DNA of 64,000 nt. Origin: Xiphydria camelus. Lineage: Eukaryota > Arthropoda > Insecta > Hymenoptera > Xiphydriidae. Position numbers and translations under genes: made by a program. The DNA lies in NCBI GenBank assembly GCA_963678675.1, contig OY783199.1, forward strand, positions 21,886,909 to 21,950,908, read 5' to 3'. The notes below the pieces were generated by a model. That model had not been told where the DNA came from. It saw only the letters and a program-made list of their open reading frames with translations, and made no database searches. Positions 45,604 through 57,549 of the stretch are shown piece by piece (position 1 is the stretch's first letter; the number at the start of each line of letters is the position of its first letter).

Positions 45604-45879
45604 AACGTTCGTCGTCGAACTTTTATTCAGAACACCATAAACTATAACATATTTCATTTTCAGATAATTTGACTGATTGCCGATTTCCATTTACTCTGTG
45701 CGTGGAACTTTCCAGATGCAAAGAGATTCCAAGGAACGAAGCTTCAGTAGTGGGTAAAACAAACTTTAAGAGAAATGAATGCCCATCTCCGCGTCACTAA
45801 TCAACGTCATCCGATGGAAATAAAAAAAATAGTCGTACTTGCGCGGCACCCAAACTTCCACCCTTCTTGTTTCAAATAA

Positions 45880-46520
45880 CCTTCACCTATCCATGTTCGA
45901 ATGAATCTGAAGTAGGTACATAGACGCGTGACGGGAAAGCGATGGAGAGTAAAGCCGAAGCTGCGTATATTTGGTACGCGAATACCCGTCCGTACAGCTG
46001 ATGCATGCGCGAGTACTCAGTGCGCTCGTTTCGTCCCCTATCCTTTCTCTCCGCGCCACTCTCGTACTTCCTCCGCAGGCCGCTTCCCCCGCTCGTTTAG
46101 CGGGCAACAATCCAAAAAGTACCACGCTCAGCCGCGGCACTCGTAATGCGACGGGGTGGCATGGAAAATATGCCGGGGCAAAAGTTTCCTTGTAAATACG
46201 AAAGCACTGCGGATGAATGCAAAGTAGGTGATAACGAGCCTCTCCTACCCAGCCACTCGCTCACACCCTTCGTCGAGCCTCGCTCGCTCGCGCGCGCGCG
46301 CGCCTGGCGGGTTAAATGTGCTTCACATTTCAATTTCCTTGGGAGCCTACTTCGTCCGCAACGTTAGCCTTCAGTCGTTAATCCGGCTTAGCCGGTATGT
46401 ACGCCCTGAAAGGAGAAGCGTTTACGTTCGGAGCAGGAATCTGTGAGGAGGAAGGGAAGCCCCGTTCGTGCGGAATCCTTAAGGAGGCTGCGGGGACGGG
46501 TGGAGGTTCTTCTTCTTCTT
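45880..46520. other. GC-rich island with (GC)n
   Basis: (CG)n at about 46289-46302. Short open frames on both strands without motif. The AT-rich stretch 46521-47430 after it shows nothing. Confidence 0.3.
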
Positions 46521-47429
46521 CAAAATTTGCTGCCTTTAATTTGAGTTTGATAATGATCGTTATTATTGCCTCAGAGTTTAACGTCATATGTCATTTACTG
46601 GATACAAAATGCGATATAAAAATTTGAAATAATAGAGGCAAAGATAAAAGTAATAAGGTGAAGCACGTATACCAATGAACAATCTATTTAACGATTAGAG
46701 TACATCCCTCTTTTAATTACTGTTTCTCGTCGAAGGATTCCTTTCTGTCAGTAAATTGCTATATATAGGTATATTCGTAAACACAACATTTTCTTATATC
46801 CAGAATAGTTTTGCAGTGTTTATCTACAAATGTCTACACGAAGATAGAAAATTCTTTCGCTGAAGTAAACTTTTATTTAAATTTTACTGAAATAATTCAC
46901 GCTTAGTGTCGAATCAGAATTTACGAACTGCAGAGGTTCTTATGTGAATAATTAATTTATCGAAAGTATCGTTTCTATACATATAATCTCGTTCTATTAC
47001 ATTTACGATAATTTATCTCTTACGATACAGTCCTCGATTTTCCGAATGCTCGACACCGCAGCAGGAAACACCCCGACCGTTTTTTTCCACTGTAACTTTT
47101 CTCGTAAGTAATTTTTTCAACCCCTGAACTTTTTCCCGTAGATGTAGTAATCCCGAAACTATCATCCTCTTAATTAGACGTTGTCGTGTACGATTAGGGT
47201 GAATTAATTCCGGGTCTATTTTAATAAAGTATCATTATTTTTACATTTACTTCCAAGCATTTTTAAACACTAATTATATCTGTCAGGATCATAGAAAAGG
47301 CCTTCAAGATCAACCAATTCTTGGTTTTTTAAATAATGACAATTTTTTGTCATTTTTAACTTATCTCTACATAAAACAACGAGCGGCAAGGTATATAATC
47401 AAAGTGTGAGAATATAAACGAGCATACAC

Positions 47430-47930
47430 GTACTTCACACTTCGCGACAGGAAGCGAGCGGGCATTCGTTACGGTCGCCTGCAGGACGATTCCTTTCGCG
47501 AAGCCCTCGTAATGTCCTCGTTTTATACCGCCAGCGGCTCGCTACTTTCCTCGCGAGTCACCGCGTGGAGTTCTCGACGAACTCAACCGCAAAGTTTTCC
47601 CTGCGACGCGACGGTGCGGCAACGTGAAAATCCCGCCGGGAAGGGTGAGAAAAAACGAAAAGTAGCGACAACTGCGGCAGACAAGACGTCGCGAGAGTAA
47701 GCGGGGTATTACGATGAAGAATTTTTCGATCGACGATTGCGACCGGAAAATCGCATTTGTAAGCTGTCGAACGGTAAGCGGCGAGTGCATTGGGGTGAAG
47801 TTTTCCCGCTCGACAGAAGTATGAGTGAGGAGGAAAGGAGTCTTTTGCAAATCGCGTAGATCTTACCGGGTGAAAGTAGCTGCGCTGTGTGCGGAGATAA
47901 CCACTTGTACAGATTGATGTTGACATATGC
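47430..47930. other. GC-rich island
   Basis: CpG-rich DNA with frames to 122 codons on the minus strand and 62 on the plus strand; no domain recognised. Confidence 0.25.
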
Positions 47931-48149
47931 TACAATATGCATGACTTTCCATACTCATTTATCGTATTATGTTTCATTTCGTGGATAAATGTTCTCTTAG
48001 TCTCCATGAAGTCTCAATGCCTCCACACATGGAAGGATGAGCGGTTATCACGCCCCACGTAAGAAAAAAAGTACTTATATAGCTAAAGACGCACAAGTCT
48101 GGAAAGAGCTGAACAAAAAAAGTATGGCTACGGATCGTATCCCAGACTT

Positions 48150-48735
48150 TCAGCCAGAAAATTGTCTCGTATCTCGGCTGAAAAGTAAAACTTATTCGGG
48201 TATAGACACTTTCGAGAATAAAAAACCAATATTTTTCACCTACTTTTTTCGACTTCCCAAGACTTCTTGCTTCAATTTTATTCTATGGGTTATTCATTAT
48301 AATTCTATGGCTGACTTGGCCATACTTTCGGGGATAAAAATCCATCTTACTTTTCGCGTATTTCTGACGACTTAGGTACCACTTTTGTTTCAATTTTATT
48401 GTATAGATTATTCATTGTAAATGTATAGCTTACTCGTCTATACTTTCAATAATAAAAACTAATACTTTTTACCTACTTTTGACGACTTCCCAATATTTTT
48501 GCTCCAATTTTATTATATGGGTATACATTACCTATAAATGTATAGCTTACTTAATCATAGTTTCCAGAAAAAAATCCCTACTTTTTCGCCTACTTTTGAC
48601 GATTTACGAATACTTTTTGCTTCAATTGTATTGTATGGGTTATTTATTATAAATGCATAGCTTATTTGGCCATAGTTTCAAGAATAAAGCTCCATACTTT
48701 TCGCCTACTTTTGACGACATACCTATAATGGTTTA
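48150..48735 (+). repeat. Tandem repeat, about 118-bp period, four to five units
   Basis: The landmark TTG(C/T)T(T/C)CAATT(T/G)TAT starts at 48267, 48385, 48499 and 48617, spacings of 118, 114 and 118 bp. Each unit also carries TATGG or TATAG and TTTTGACGACTT-like ends. A partial unit lies on the left. The 112-codon frame at 48037 spans the first units and is not considered coding. Confidence 0.9.
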
Positions 48736-48771
48736 TTTGACAGAAGAACATAAGCACATATGTGGAAAAGA

Positions 48772-49046
48772 ATACATATCGCTCATTTGTGCTGCAACAA
48801 CGTCATAACTCAAAATTAGAATTGTCTCAAGCGACGACTTTAAAAGTTGAATTATTATATTATACGAGCGTTGACCATTTGCTACCAGATTATGATAGTT
48901 ATCATAAAAATTCTATGATAATTATTATAATCTGGCAGCAAATGATCAACGCTCGTATAATATAATAATTCAACTTTTAATGTCGTCGCTTGGGACAATT
49001 CTAATTTTGAGTTATGACGTTGTTGCAGCAAATGAGCGATATGTAT
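48772..49046. repeat. Foldback element with about 130-bp, nearly identical arms
   Basis: Arms begin ATACATATCGCTCATTTG, share GTCATAACTCAAAATTAGAA and ATTATACGAGCGTTGA, and meet near 48908. The divergence is only a few bases. Confidence 0.95.
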
Positions 49047-49737
49047 TTAGCTGAAATCGGGGCAAAATGATCATTTAAGATAAAACGAGTAACAGTATTT
49101 AGTAACGAGTAAATAGAGTATTCCCATGTTTTTCTGCAACGTCATCGTATGATTTATGCACCCTCGTATATGCGCGGCTTTTGTACATACCGAATGTAAT
49201 AATGCTTTCCATGTGTGAGCTTTCAATCTGCCATACATTATATGAAGCGAGTCTTATTTTACCTCACCGTAATTCCAAATTGAATTGCCGTATAATTAAA
49301 CGGGTCTAATTGAGCGGAAGCATCGGTATATTATTTATTATACGCCTGGGGCATTAATGAGGCAATTTGTACGAGCTGCAGTAGGAATCTAAAATACTCC
49401 TATTTCTCGGAACCGCTTTTCAGTGATGTTAATATGTACTTAACTGACTCGGAGTAGGTACGGGTTTTTAATTATCTACTCCAGTTATAATTAACGTTAG
49501 GAGAGGGATATCGACGAAGTTCCTTCTCGTTCGTAAGTGTATATTACTTGCTAACTGCTTAGTTACTTTTTCACATGCTCTCATTAGAAATACTATAAGC
49601 TTATTATATTACGGAAAATGGAAGGAACGAGTACTTCGACGAATTGCATTTAGAAGAATACAGAAATCATCGTTGCACAATATTTCTGAGTTCCGACAAT
49701 TCTTCAGAGCTGTATCAAATATTTTTGGGAATATAGT
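49047..49737. other. AT-rich gene-free DNA
   Basis: Nothing recognised on either strand. Confidence 0.4.
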
Positions 49738-50390
49738 ATGTTCATTCAGTGCCAACAAAAATTGATACGTAAAATACTCTCCAAAAAAGATTTGAAATCA
49801 ATTAAGATCGCCATGTTCAAGAGTTATATATAAAAAGTAAAAGGCATCATTTGAAAGGGAAATTATTGTAAATCAAGTGACTACAAAATTCGACTAAAAA
49901 AATTTATAAAAAAATTTTAATAAAAAAGAACTTGCCGCGTTTAAGTTTTCATATTTTGTCCACTATACCGAATAATTGGTAGTGCTTGGACGGTGTTAGA
50001 GTGATTCATAAATTGCACTGCCGAAGTCAAATTCAGAGAAATTCAGAAGGCCCCCGCCTGATCGGTTTCTCGTACGACATTCGGTATACTGGTGGTATCA
50101 TATAAGTGTATGAATTTATTTAAAATCATAAGTGCATAAACATCGAGTATAATTCTGTGTCTGAATTTTTTATTTTGAAGGGAAAAAACGCGGCAAGTTC
50201 TTCTTTATTAAAATTTTTTTATAAATTTTTTTAGTCGAATTTTGTAGTCACTTGATTTACAATAATTTCCCTTTCAAATGATGCCTTTTACTTTTTATAT
50301 ATAACTCTTGAACATGGCGATCTTAATTGATTTCAAATCTTTTTTGGAGAGTATTTTACGTATCAATTTTTGTTGGCACTGAATGAACAT
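49738..50390. repeat. Foldback family F, complete copy
   Basis: The left arm (49738-49965) is the reverse complement of the right arm (about 50165-50390). The landmark ATGTTCATTCAGTGCCAAC is at the left end and GTTGGCACTGAATGAACAT at the right. The centre of about 200 bp (49970-50165) includes the tract ATAAGTGTATGAATTTATT. Confidence 0.9.
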
Positions 50391-50394
50391 GCCG

Positions 50395-51760
50395 ACTTTT
50401 TTTTACAGAGAATCTGTTTTTGTGGGGGGATTTCACTACTTTTTGGAATTTATTGATGAGGAGAATACGTACAAGTACTACTCCGATTACACTGAATTTG
50501 TACTTTTTATTAACAAGCGCGTCCGAGGATCGAAAAAATGCGAGGGAAATCGTTTCGCGAATGGAAATATTTTTAAATTTTGAAAAACAACTAAACATGC
50601 AAGGAATATATTCTCTCACACACTCTCACATACATTTTTGATGGCGTATGCGTGTGGCCGCATCTGTGTACACATTTCCGACCATGGTCGAATACCGCCG
50701 AAGACAGGCGGAATTTTTGTGACATTTTTACATATATATATCGCCCGAGAAATTGGATTCTCGACTTTTGAGGGGCGAGGGGCGTGGCTTCGCGTTGCTA
50801 AGGAAAAATCTCTGTTAATATGTAACTTACAACATTTACTCTGGTCTCTATCGATAGAGAATAGTCGATTTATATGGCGTAACTAAGCATAGTTTTGGTT
50901 ATAACCGTATATTTATTGAGAAAATTCGATGTTAAAATTGAGGGGTGAAGGGGGGGCAGACATTTTTCCTGTAAAGATACACGGGTGCTCGCGGCGACAG
51001 CGCTGGCGGCGTCGTTCTGACGACTTGAATGAACATGCCGCGAGACACTACCGTGTCTCTTGATTACGAGCATCATGCAAACTTCCTAGGGAAATTTAAA
51101 GACGTTCGTAACTTCATGGAAAAAAATTGTATGTTCTTATATTCTTTTTTTTTATAAATTCTGTTGGTAGAATTCATGTAGAAGTAAATTATAATAGTTA
51201 TGATGAAGTTTCGATTTATGAGACAAATCGATCGTTCGACCCTCGCGTAACGTATGTATAAATATAAACTTTATTTGTTCTTCTAATATTTTCTCAATAT
51301 CTTAACCTAATAAAATCATATTTTTATTTCTTTATCACCATAAATATAATCATGTGTAATCAATAAAACATTATTAAACAATTAAATCATTGCTTATTTC
51401 CTTCTTAGATTCACAATATTGTAAATTTAGAGCCATAAAAACAAAAGTTCTCATCTTGGTGTAAATGCCGTAGTGGGTCCATTCAGTGCAATTTAAAAGG
51501 CTTGCCTACTGGAGGATTAAATCAACATTCAGTAACTACAAAAAAGTAGGGGCTCTCTTATTGTTCGATAAGCTTAGATCCTACCGAATTTCATTCAAAT
51601 CTGAGGCGGACACCTCGCAGGGTTTTCTCATTAGTATATTTTGTATATGTTGTTTCCAGTGTATTAGATGTACAACTTTGCTCCAGCAGTTTTTCCTATC
51701 TATCATCATTGGAAAAACGGCGGAAGCAAAGATGTACACATAATACCATATCCGTATACG
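50395..51760. other. Gene-free DNA before the CSP cluster
   Basis: Short frames only. The short GC-rich patch near 50985-51015 is not linked to any gene I recognise. Confidence 0.35.
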
Positions 51761-51767
51761 CTTTACA

Positions 51768-52071
51768 GCTGTATTAACATAAAATATTTGCACACTGTAT
51801 GCAAGTATATGGCGTGTGAGTAATAACCGTTTAAATTTAGCAATAGACATTAATTAAAATTTTTATGACGCAGTTCACGATTATCAATAGAAATATATCT
51901 ACTCGTCGATTATTCAATCAAAATACGAGTTACGTAAGTAATTGGCGAGCAGGAACTCTTCTCTTAGTTATATATGTGGATAGAAATTTCGGGTCCATCA
52001 CAATTTTTTTCACTTACCAAAATAAGCAGTTAAAAATAAGTCGTGGTACATCGTTAACAATTTGTTTGTAA
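51768..52071 (+). pseudogene. CSP copy C: promoter, leader and broken signal-peptide start
   Basis: Aligns with the upstream regions of both CSP genes (landmarks AACATAAAATATTTGCACA, TATGACG, GCGAGCAGGAACTCTT, GGATAGAAATTTCGG). The TATA box position reads TATATATG (51969-51976). The start codon position is ATA at 52036-52038, and the signal-peptide-like frame that follows meets a TAA at 52069. A MITE begins immediately afterwards and the rest of the gene is gone. It is a truncated paralogue of the two genes downstream. Confidence 0.7.
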
Positions 52072-52074
52072 TCA

Positions 52075-52356
52075 CTATATACTATGGTAGTAATTTTACT
52101 AAACATTTGCATAGTAAATTTACTGAACATTTGTAGGAAGCTTTTGTTCATGTACGGTGTAACAATTTTGCAAAACAATTCTGCAGTAAATTTATTCCAT
52201 AAAAAAATGTAGTAAGTTTATTACAATAGTGTAGTAAAGCTACTTTTCGAATCCTCGAATATGGTTCATAAGCACCCCGTACACGTATAAAGTTTCCTGC
52301 AAATATTTAGTAACTTTACTCTGCGAATGTTTAGTAAAATTACTACCATATATAGA
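52075..52356. repeat. Inverted-repeat element after CSP copy C
   Basis: Ends TATATACTATGGTAGTAATTTT and inverse AAAATTACTACCATATATAG. The inner parts repeat TAGTAAATTTACT-like motifs. It has replaced or displaced the body of the CSP pseudogene. Confidence 0.75.
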
Positions 52357-52627
52357 GAGTGTAGCGATTTTAGTAACGAATCGGTGTGCGTTGTAGACGG
52401 TTAGTAAAGGAAGGCAGAAATGATGGTCCTATGTAGAGTTGTTGTCCTCGGTGATGAGAAATACCTCCAAAGTCGTGAGATGCTCATAAGGAGAGAACGA
52501 AAAGAACACCGCTAAGATGCATGAAGCGATGATATTAGGTGCCTAAAGGTAAACGTTTCCGTTAGAAAGATTGCCGTTGGTACGAGTAATGTGTCGACAT
52601 CCGGGCGGGGCCTTCTCTTTAAGCAAA

Positions 52628-52942
52628 GGTACACCTAGCGTCAATGATTCAGATCGACCTGCTTTGGTTCACGGTAGGTACTTTTATCAAGTGGACCGTA
52701 GCAGAAAGATTCGAGTGAATTTTAGTGTTTTGCCATGAAGGCTAAATTTGATTGGTGCTTCATGGCAAAACAAGAAGATTCGCTCGTATCGTTCTACTAC
52801 GGTCGACTCAAATGAAGTATCGTCATCAAAAGTGGGTCGATGAGAATCACTGATGCTAAGTGTACCATTCAACTACGTTTGACTCAAATCAAGTATCGTA
52901 ACCCAAAGCTGGTCGATCAGAATCATCGACGTTAGGTGTACT
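52628..52942. repeat. Foldback with a duplicated right terminal unit
   Basis: The centre GTTTTGCCATGAAG/CTTCATGGCAAAAC forms a hairpin (about 52728-52770). The left end (52628-52690) is the inverse of two consecutive right-end units, at 52806-52866 and 52874-52940, each GACTCAAAT.AAGTATCGT...AGTGTAC-like. Confidence 0.7.
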
Positions 52943-53260
52943 TTTCTTCCAAAGAAGTAAAGGTCGCCATCTTGCAGCGCTGCGGTGCTCATTGCGAATG
53001 TAATGAATGAGTGACTATTGCATAGTTTCGATTAGTTGCTGTTGAGATGGCTTTATGGACCGTAGTTGCTACTTAAGAGACTGAAAAGTACTCTGATACA
53101 TTTGATCGTGCTAATATCGATCGTATGTTAAATAACGATGGTCTCAAAGTACTGAGAAATAGTATCTTATTTTATTAGGCGGAAATCCAACGTTTCTTAA
53201 GACTGTGTTTAATTACGTATTACGTAATTATGTATATTATAATATCTATACAGAAAAAGA

Positions 53261-53720
53261 CGTATAAAAAATATACGTATATTAACTATACGTTTATCTA
53301 AAGATACGTTATAACTCCGTGTACCTTACCTGTATTTTATACGTAAGTTAGTGAGAGAAGTTAAATCGACGTATAAAAACGGTTCTCCGATAACTAAAAT
53401 GAAGACGTTTTTGGATACGTATATTATACTCATTCAATATACACACAATATACATTTTTCGTTACAGTTTATCAAACCGATTGCAAGCCAGTATTACTGA
53501 CACGAATAATATGCGTAGTTTAACGTATATTTGCGCCGAGACGTATAAAATGTGTATGTATTAACTATATGTTTAATTGATGACACATTATAACCCGTAT
53601 ATCTTACCCACCTTTTATACATGTAGTAATGAGAAACGTTAAATCCACATATAAAGATGATTCTCCACTAATTGAAATGGTGTAATTAATCTGTATCTTA
53701 TCCGTATTCTACACACAAAA
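53261..53720 (+). repeat. Direct duplication with 281-bp offset
   Basis: GACGTATAAAA starts at about 53260 and 53541. Both are followed by TTAACTATA, TTATAAC.C, TTTTATAC and GTTAAATC.AC. The copies are diverged. The following 53720-54960 is AT-rich without recognised genes. Confidence 0.7.
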
Positions 53721-54967
53721 CGTATCATTTACATATAATTTAAACGTTGATATACAGTTGATGGGGCGTATTTTTTTATTACGCGTTATCGTTTAACAAA
53801 AATCCCGTACTGTCCGGTGTATCTTCTGAGAAACATTTGTTTTTAAAACGTTCCGTGCAAGACCGATTTTTGAAGACTTTTCGTTTAGGCTGCGTGGGCC
53901 GTATACGCCCCACACACTTTACAATTGTGTTGTTTCGATTCTGGCGTATACCTTACAATGATTAAAATAGTGCAAAAATCATAATTATCAAGGAAAGGGT
54001 ATATAGTTTAAGATGCAAAACACAACAAAGCAATACATTTATTTTCCTAGGAATTAGTTTAACAAATACCTGGCTGAATATCCTAACCTGTAATACTGAA
54101 ATAATACACATATATACATATATACATTTCCTTCGTTTGATTGTACTTTAGAAACACATTGAACTCTAAATAAATCCCAGCTTCTCAGTGAAGCAGTAAT
54201 TGTCGCATCAACGGCACGCGAATAAGTGATTGATCGAAATGCGATATGTGCAGTTAAAACAAATTACTTTTGGACAAAATTGTGTGGAGAGAAACTTGTT
54301 TATATGTTCTTCATCATGTTTAATATTTATGTTATTCGTATGATTTTCAATATATATTGAAATACAATTGACATTACATTATTCTCTCTTTCTTCTGTAG
54401 TACGCTGCATTTTGGATTTTTTAAAATATCGTTCTTAGTTTGGTTTTTATAAGCTTTTTCCTAAACTTAGTAAATTCGTCAAATTCGTCCGGTTATCTTC
54501 ACATAAATACACGGTTTTCGCTCGGCACTAAAAAGGTTAAAATACGATAAAAACTGAAGACAGGCACCTTAAAAATATAATATATCCCTCTTTTTCGAGA
54601 TCGAGAGCCTCGGTATTGACTCGCGCCAAGGATTGCAGAAAGCGTAGCGCCCACTGCGAAGTTCAAAGAGACTATATTGATAGATACTCCACATATAATT
54701 CGTACCTGTGTAATAAGGTCTCTCTTTCCAAATAAATACGATACTTCGAGTTAAAAAGTTATTTACACGTGTAATTATTTATAACTCTTACTTTCAATCA
54801 AGCTTATGTAGAGTCAAATCGACGAAATTATGTCTCTATTTCAATCTGAGAACAGAGTTGCGCACATATTTTTTTTCTGCTTACCTTATGTAAAATATTG
54901 ACGAGCCTTCTTTCATAATGAGATATATGGAAAAAGTCATCCCATGCGCAATAATTTTTAGATAGGG

Positions 54968-56428
54968 TTCCATAATTGCTAAAGGGTCTAGCCGGATAAG
55001 CACTTGAAAAACGGCCATAAAGGAAATAACACGAAATAGGCACCAAAACACTCTCTCGGATGTGAAAAAATTTTAGCAATTTTACTATTCTAAAAAGTCA
55101 AGAAGGAGCTGAGATTTTTGGAGAAATGTAGTTGAACATTAAACATTTCTTGCTGCTCACGTAATGGACCAAAAAATTGGGAAAAATTGTGGAACATAGG
55201 TATCCTTAAAGGGAACTCAGAAAAAATATTGTTGACATTTGAACAGCTGATCATGACCTGTAATATTCATGCAGGTGAGACATATTCACCAAGTTCTAAT
55301 TGTAAGAGCCATAAGACAAGTTTAATACAGCAAAGCGTATGGTCGCAAGTAAAAGGTGTAATACTTAAAAGTCTCCTAGCTCTAGGACATTTTTTGAGTC
55401 TATGGCTTATTATGGCAATGTTAAATTTTGATCAGGAGTTCATAAACTATAATATATGTGAAGTACGGGAGGATTTCAGGACTGAAGCAGTTTCCATAAG
55501 ATTTGTGCGCTAAACCAATGCAGATACGTGGAAAAAATAAGAAAAATCAGACATTAAAAAATTAAAATCTATGCGCACGCACACACTCGCGCATAAGTAT
55601 ATGGAGGCAAACACATTCTCACAAGATCGCACATGATCTTGAATGCGTGCTTCAATTGGCTGAAAAAGAGCGTATGGTTTCGAGTAAAAAGCAGTAAATT
55701 CAAAGTCTCAGCCCCCCCCCCCCCCCAACTGCTTATTTTTTGCCTGACTGGGTGATACCTGAATCGGTAGCTCACCAACTACAAGATACATGATTTTTAG
55801 CTAAATTCACAGAAAACCTGATTTTAATGTATTTCGATCCAATAGACTGAGTGACAGAAAGCAAAAAGTATGAACTTTAAGGTCTCAAAACTCAAAAACT
55901 GATAACTTTTGATCAGAACATCAAGATCTACAACATATGTGAAGCCCAGCCAAATCCACCGGGACCCAGTTTCCATAAGGTTTGTTTGTATTTTTTTGGC
56001 ACGTGCCACCAAATCAAAAAATCTGAAAAAAATTTGAGAATAATAATAATGCGAAGACGCGTTTATAAAAAAAATTATGATAGCACCTTTTCAAGGAGTG
56101 GTGGAAAGAGCACTTTTTAAAATTGTTTGTTTTTTAAAAATTTGAATTTCGCGCCAAATGCGACACAATATTTTTTTCTGAGTTCCCTTTAAGGATCCCT
56201 ATGTTCCAGAATTTTTTCCAATATTTTGGTCCATTACGTGAGCAGCAAGACATTTTTAATGTTCAACTACATTTCTCCAAAAATTTCAGCTCCTTCTTGA
56301 CTTTTTGGAATAGTAAAATTGCTAACATTTTTTCACATCCGAGAGAGTCTTTTGGTGCCTATTTCGTGTTATTTCCTTTATGGACGTTTTTCAAGTGCTT
56401 ATCCGGCTAGACCCTTTTCATAATTATC
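54968..56428. mobile_element. Large foldback element, 1.46 kb
   Basis: Inverted arms of about 255 bp (54968-55225 and 56168-56428) share GGGTCTAGCCGGATAAGCAC, GGAGAAATGTAGTTGAAC and AAGGGAACTCAGAAAAAA. The interior has two or three degenerate repeats of its own (GCGTATGGT.CGAGTAAAA and TTTCCATAAG.TTTGT occur twice) and a run of 17 C at about 55711-55727. The 108-codon frame at 55187 has no recognised motif. Confidence 0.8.
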
Positions 56429-57244
56429 GGAGTACCAGTACTTACGATTGGTACTCGTTGATATTAAATGCATTGGAAAGAAAGAAATAGAGATATCCCA
56501 GATAAACAAATGTAAGTAAATTGAACGGAAAGTTTAGGTAATATGATTAGCTCGTATTAGCTCGTCAAATGTATAAAGATTGTACGCTTTATGAGTCATC
56601 ATTAAGCAAGCATATTCATGACATGATTTCAAAATAATATGAATAAACTGCTAATTATGTGTGGAATATAAGCACAGGTTTTTGTAAATATGCTGCTACA
56701 ATAAATGCAATAATTGATTTGAATTGCATTATAACGTAAATTTAACAATTTATTTAAGAATGGTAACTTTTTCAAATTCGAGCGGCAAAACAAACGTAAA
56801 CTTTAGGAGTAAACTTTTTAGTTTTTATGGAGGTCGTGATGATCATATAGAAGTCTATTTAAGATATCTATGACACTGTACAAATTTATTTGGTTTAGAT
56901 GGTTACCCGGCATAGGATCACCATCTCAAGTATCGAAATACAGGTAGACATATTTTCTGCTTTGGTTGATCCTTCCCTTTTAAAGTAGCTGTTTCGTAAA
57001 ATTGATTTCTTAAAACATTTTTTAAATTAAACTGTAGATGATTAAGAAATGCATCTATACATTACTGAAATTAAAAGTGGATTGACTATCTCAAATTCGA
57101 GGTAATTGAGATCAAAATTGAAAACTTTTACACTTACGGCATATACGAAGCGTAGGCACTGGTTACATTTTTATTTCTATCAACGGAATATTTTTTATTA
57201 TTTTAATAACAAACTGTCACACTATTATTCTCGGCATACGTATA
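56429..57244. other. AT-rich gene-free DNA
   Basis: Nothing recognised. Confidence 0.4.
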
Positions 57245-57549
57245 TTCGAATATGTGCATATTGTTTTGTATCATATCCATACGCATTCTACGGCTGTATC
57301 AACATAAAATATTTGCACATTGTATGTAAGTATATGTCGTGTGAGTAGTGACCGCTTAAATTTTGCGAAAGACGTTTATTTCAATTTTTATGACGTCTGT
57401 TGACGATTATTAATGGAAATATCTGTCAGAATGTGAGTTATGCAAGTAACTGCTAAGCAGAAACTCTTAGGTATAAATATGGATAGAAATTTCGGATTCA
57501 TCGTAGTTTTTTTCGTCCGCCAAAGTAAGTGGTTAAAGGAAAAATAAAA
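57245..57549 (+). promoter_or_regulatory. CSP copy A promoter and leader
   Basis: Region shared with copies B and C. TATA box TATAAATA at 57472-57479 lies 78 bp upstream of the ATG, exactly as in copy B. The conserved stretch extends about 225 bp upstream of the TATA box (TACGGCTGTATCAACATAAA), so it probably holds common control sites. A donor-like AAAGTAAGT in the leader is not conserved in copy B. Confidence 0.7.

Noticed and set aside
57520..57530. GTAAGT in the CSP leader as a 5' UTR splice donor
   Set aside because: Not present at the same place in copy B, and no acceptor is needed for the known CSP structure.
57529..57549. Upstream ATG as start of CSP copy A
   Set aside because: Copy B has its start at the position equal to 57550, and the extra residues would disturb the signal peptide.
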